This document shows, in pieces, positions 30,065 to 30,588 of a stretch of DNA of 30,588 bases (position 1 is the stretch's first letter; every line of letters starts with the position of its first letter). Under the pieces are notes generated by a model. It made no database searches and was not told where the DNA came from. It saw only the letters and a program-made list of their open reading frames with translations. A program made the translations under genes and the position numbers. The stretch is taken from IMG/VR virus record IMGVR_UViG_3300017971_000630, positions 1 through 30,588 of that record; one strand, 5' to 3'. Source of the stretch: a virus.

Positions 30065-30084
30065 TTGCATATTTATTGGAAAAC
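30065..30084 (+). promoter_or_regulatory. Extended ATATTTAT element before the scaffold-like gene
   Basis: TTGCATATTTATTGGAAAAC matches the copy before the prohead protease at 19 of 20 positions. The octamer lies 66 bases before the ATG at 30143, so this message would have a longer leader than the others. Confidence 0.55.
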
Positions 30085-30142
30085 CCACCTTTTTATTAGG
30101 GTGTGTTTGATAATTAACAAATTTCTAAAAAGAAAAAGAAAA

Positions 30143-30588
30143 ATGGCTCAAAAAGGAAAGTCTATTATCGACAAAGCTCTTCTAGAAGCGGAAGAAATTG
30201 ATAAAGCTTTTGAGGCCAACGCGAAAGAAATACTGTCCCGTTCAATGGGTTCAGAAATTGAAGAAATGGTAAAGGAATCTCTAGAAGGTTCGATGGCTCT
30301 TAATGAAGACGATGACGATGTAGAATTAGAGGTGTCAGACGAAATTGACATCGACGCCGACGATGACGGCGAAGTAGAACTAGATTTGGAGTTGGGGGAT
30401 GACCTTGACGACGAAGATAACGACTTAGATGTTGATGATGAAGCCGACTTAGATATGGATGACGAAGTTGAGACTATCGATTTAACAGGTGCTGATGACA
30501 TGGATGTTATCACAGTTTTTAAGAAAATGGGACCTGAAGATGAAATCGAAGTAGTTCAAGACGGAGACTCAATCGATATTAAGGACAC
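30143..30588 (+). CDS. Acidic scaffold-like protein, 3' end outside the window
   Basis: The frame starts MAQKGKSIIDKALLEAEEID after an A-rich leader and is still open at the last base, giving 148 visible residues. The first 55 are helical. They are followed by an extreme Asp/Glu stretch (about 56-112) with repeating D-L-D and D-D-E units, then a turn to ordinary sequence (VITVFKKMGPEDEIEVVQDG). In T4 the gene after the prohead protease encodes the major scaffold gp22, also acidic and helical, so a scaffold or core role is likely by order and composition. No direct similarity was recognised. The frame on the opposite strand is a Ser-rich shadow of this acidic gene. Confidence 0.75.
   Translation, partial: MAQKGKSIIDKALLEAEEIDKAFEANAKEILSRSMGSEIEEMVKESLEGSMALNEDDDDVELEVSDEIDIDADDDGEVELDLELGDDLDDEDNDLDVDDEADLDMDDEVETIDLTGADDMDVITVFKKMGPEDEIEVVQDGDSIDIKD

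Noticed and set aside
1-30588. CRISPR array, insertion sequence, integrase or attachment site
   Set aside because: No regularly spaced repeats, transposase or integrase motifs or flanking direct repeats were seen; nothing suggests a temperate phage.

Overview
The window is part of the genome of a large tailed phage of the T4-like myovirus type, and the likely host is a member of the Bacteroidota. The phage assignment rests on a T4-order head module: a large terminase (gp17-like), a portal protein (gp20-like), a prohead protease (gp21-like) and the start of a very acidic scaffold-like protein that runs off the right edge. The host assignment is inferred from several things: AT-rich DNA, start codons preceded by A/T-rich sequence rather than strong Shine-Dalgarno sites, promoter-like boxes of the Bacteroidota TTG-N19-TAnnTTTG type, a ClpC of the type found in that phylum, a DUF4494 protein, and a lipoprotein whose Cys is followed closely by acidic residues.

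Layout. 1-3598: the 3' part of a tail-fibre/adhesin gene, a guanidinoacetate-methyltransferase-like enzyme and two small genes, closed by a hairpin terminator. 3595-6637: small genes, a DHH phosphoesterase, a sigma factor and a membrane-anchored glucosaminidase. 6709-9174 (minus): a full-length ClpC unfoldase. 9272-11419: small genes, a KTSC-domain protein, thymidylate synthase and peptide deformylase in a tightly overlapping run. 11407-13050: two small minus-strand genes and a nucleotidyltransferase. 13073-17601: a putative virion block with two large acidic proteins of about 600 residues, followed by consecutive RNA hairpins and a terminator. 17725-19748: terminase. 19745-20894 (minus): three membrane or lipoprotein genes. 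20988-24551: portal, a helical protein, a holin-family protein and another membrane protein, then a terminator. 24657-26259: a type II glutamine synthetase and an unknown gene, then a terminator. 26290-27134 (minus): two small genes behind a host-type promoter. 27252-30588: prohead protease, two small tagged proteins, a DUF4494 protein, a minus-strand SprT-like metallopeptidase and the scaffold start. Many genes join through TAATG or ATGA overlaps.

Two signals run across gene boundaries. First, six otherwise unrelated proteins, including the sigma factor and the SprT-like peptidase, begin with a similar short amphipathic segment ending in [ILMV]-x-E. This resembles the T4 capsid-targeting peptide that the gp21 protease removes, and two of the genes lie directly behind the protease gene. 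The inference is a set of cargo proteins packed into the head and perhaps delivered to the host. Second, an ATATTTAT element (extended form GCATATTTATTRGAAAAC) sits mostly 13-16 bases before the start codon of late-type genes, and a different host-type box precedes at least one minus-strand gene. The window therefore seems to hold two transcription programmes together with a phage sigma factor. The phage also carries metabolic and proteostasis genes: GSII, ThyA, deformylase and ClpC.
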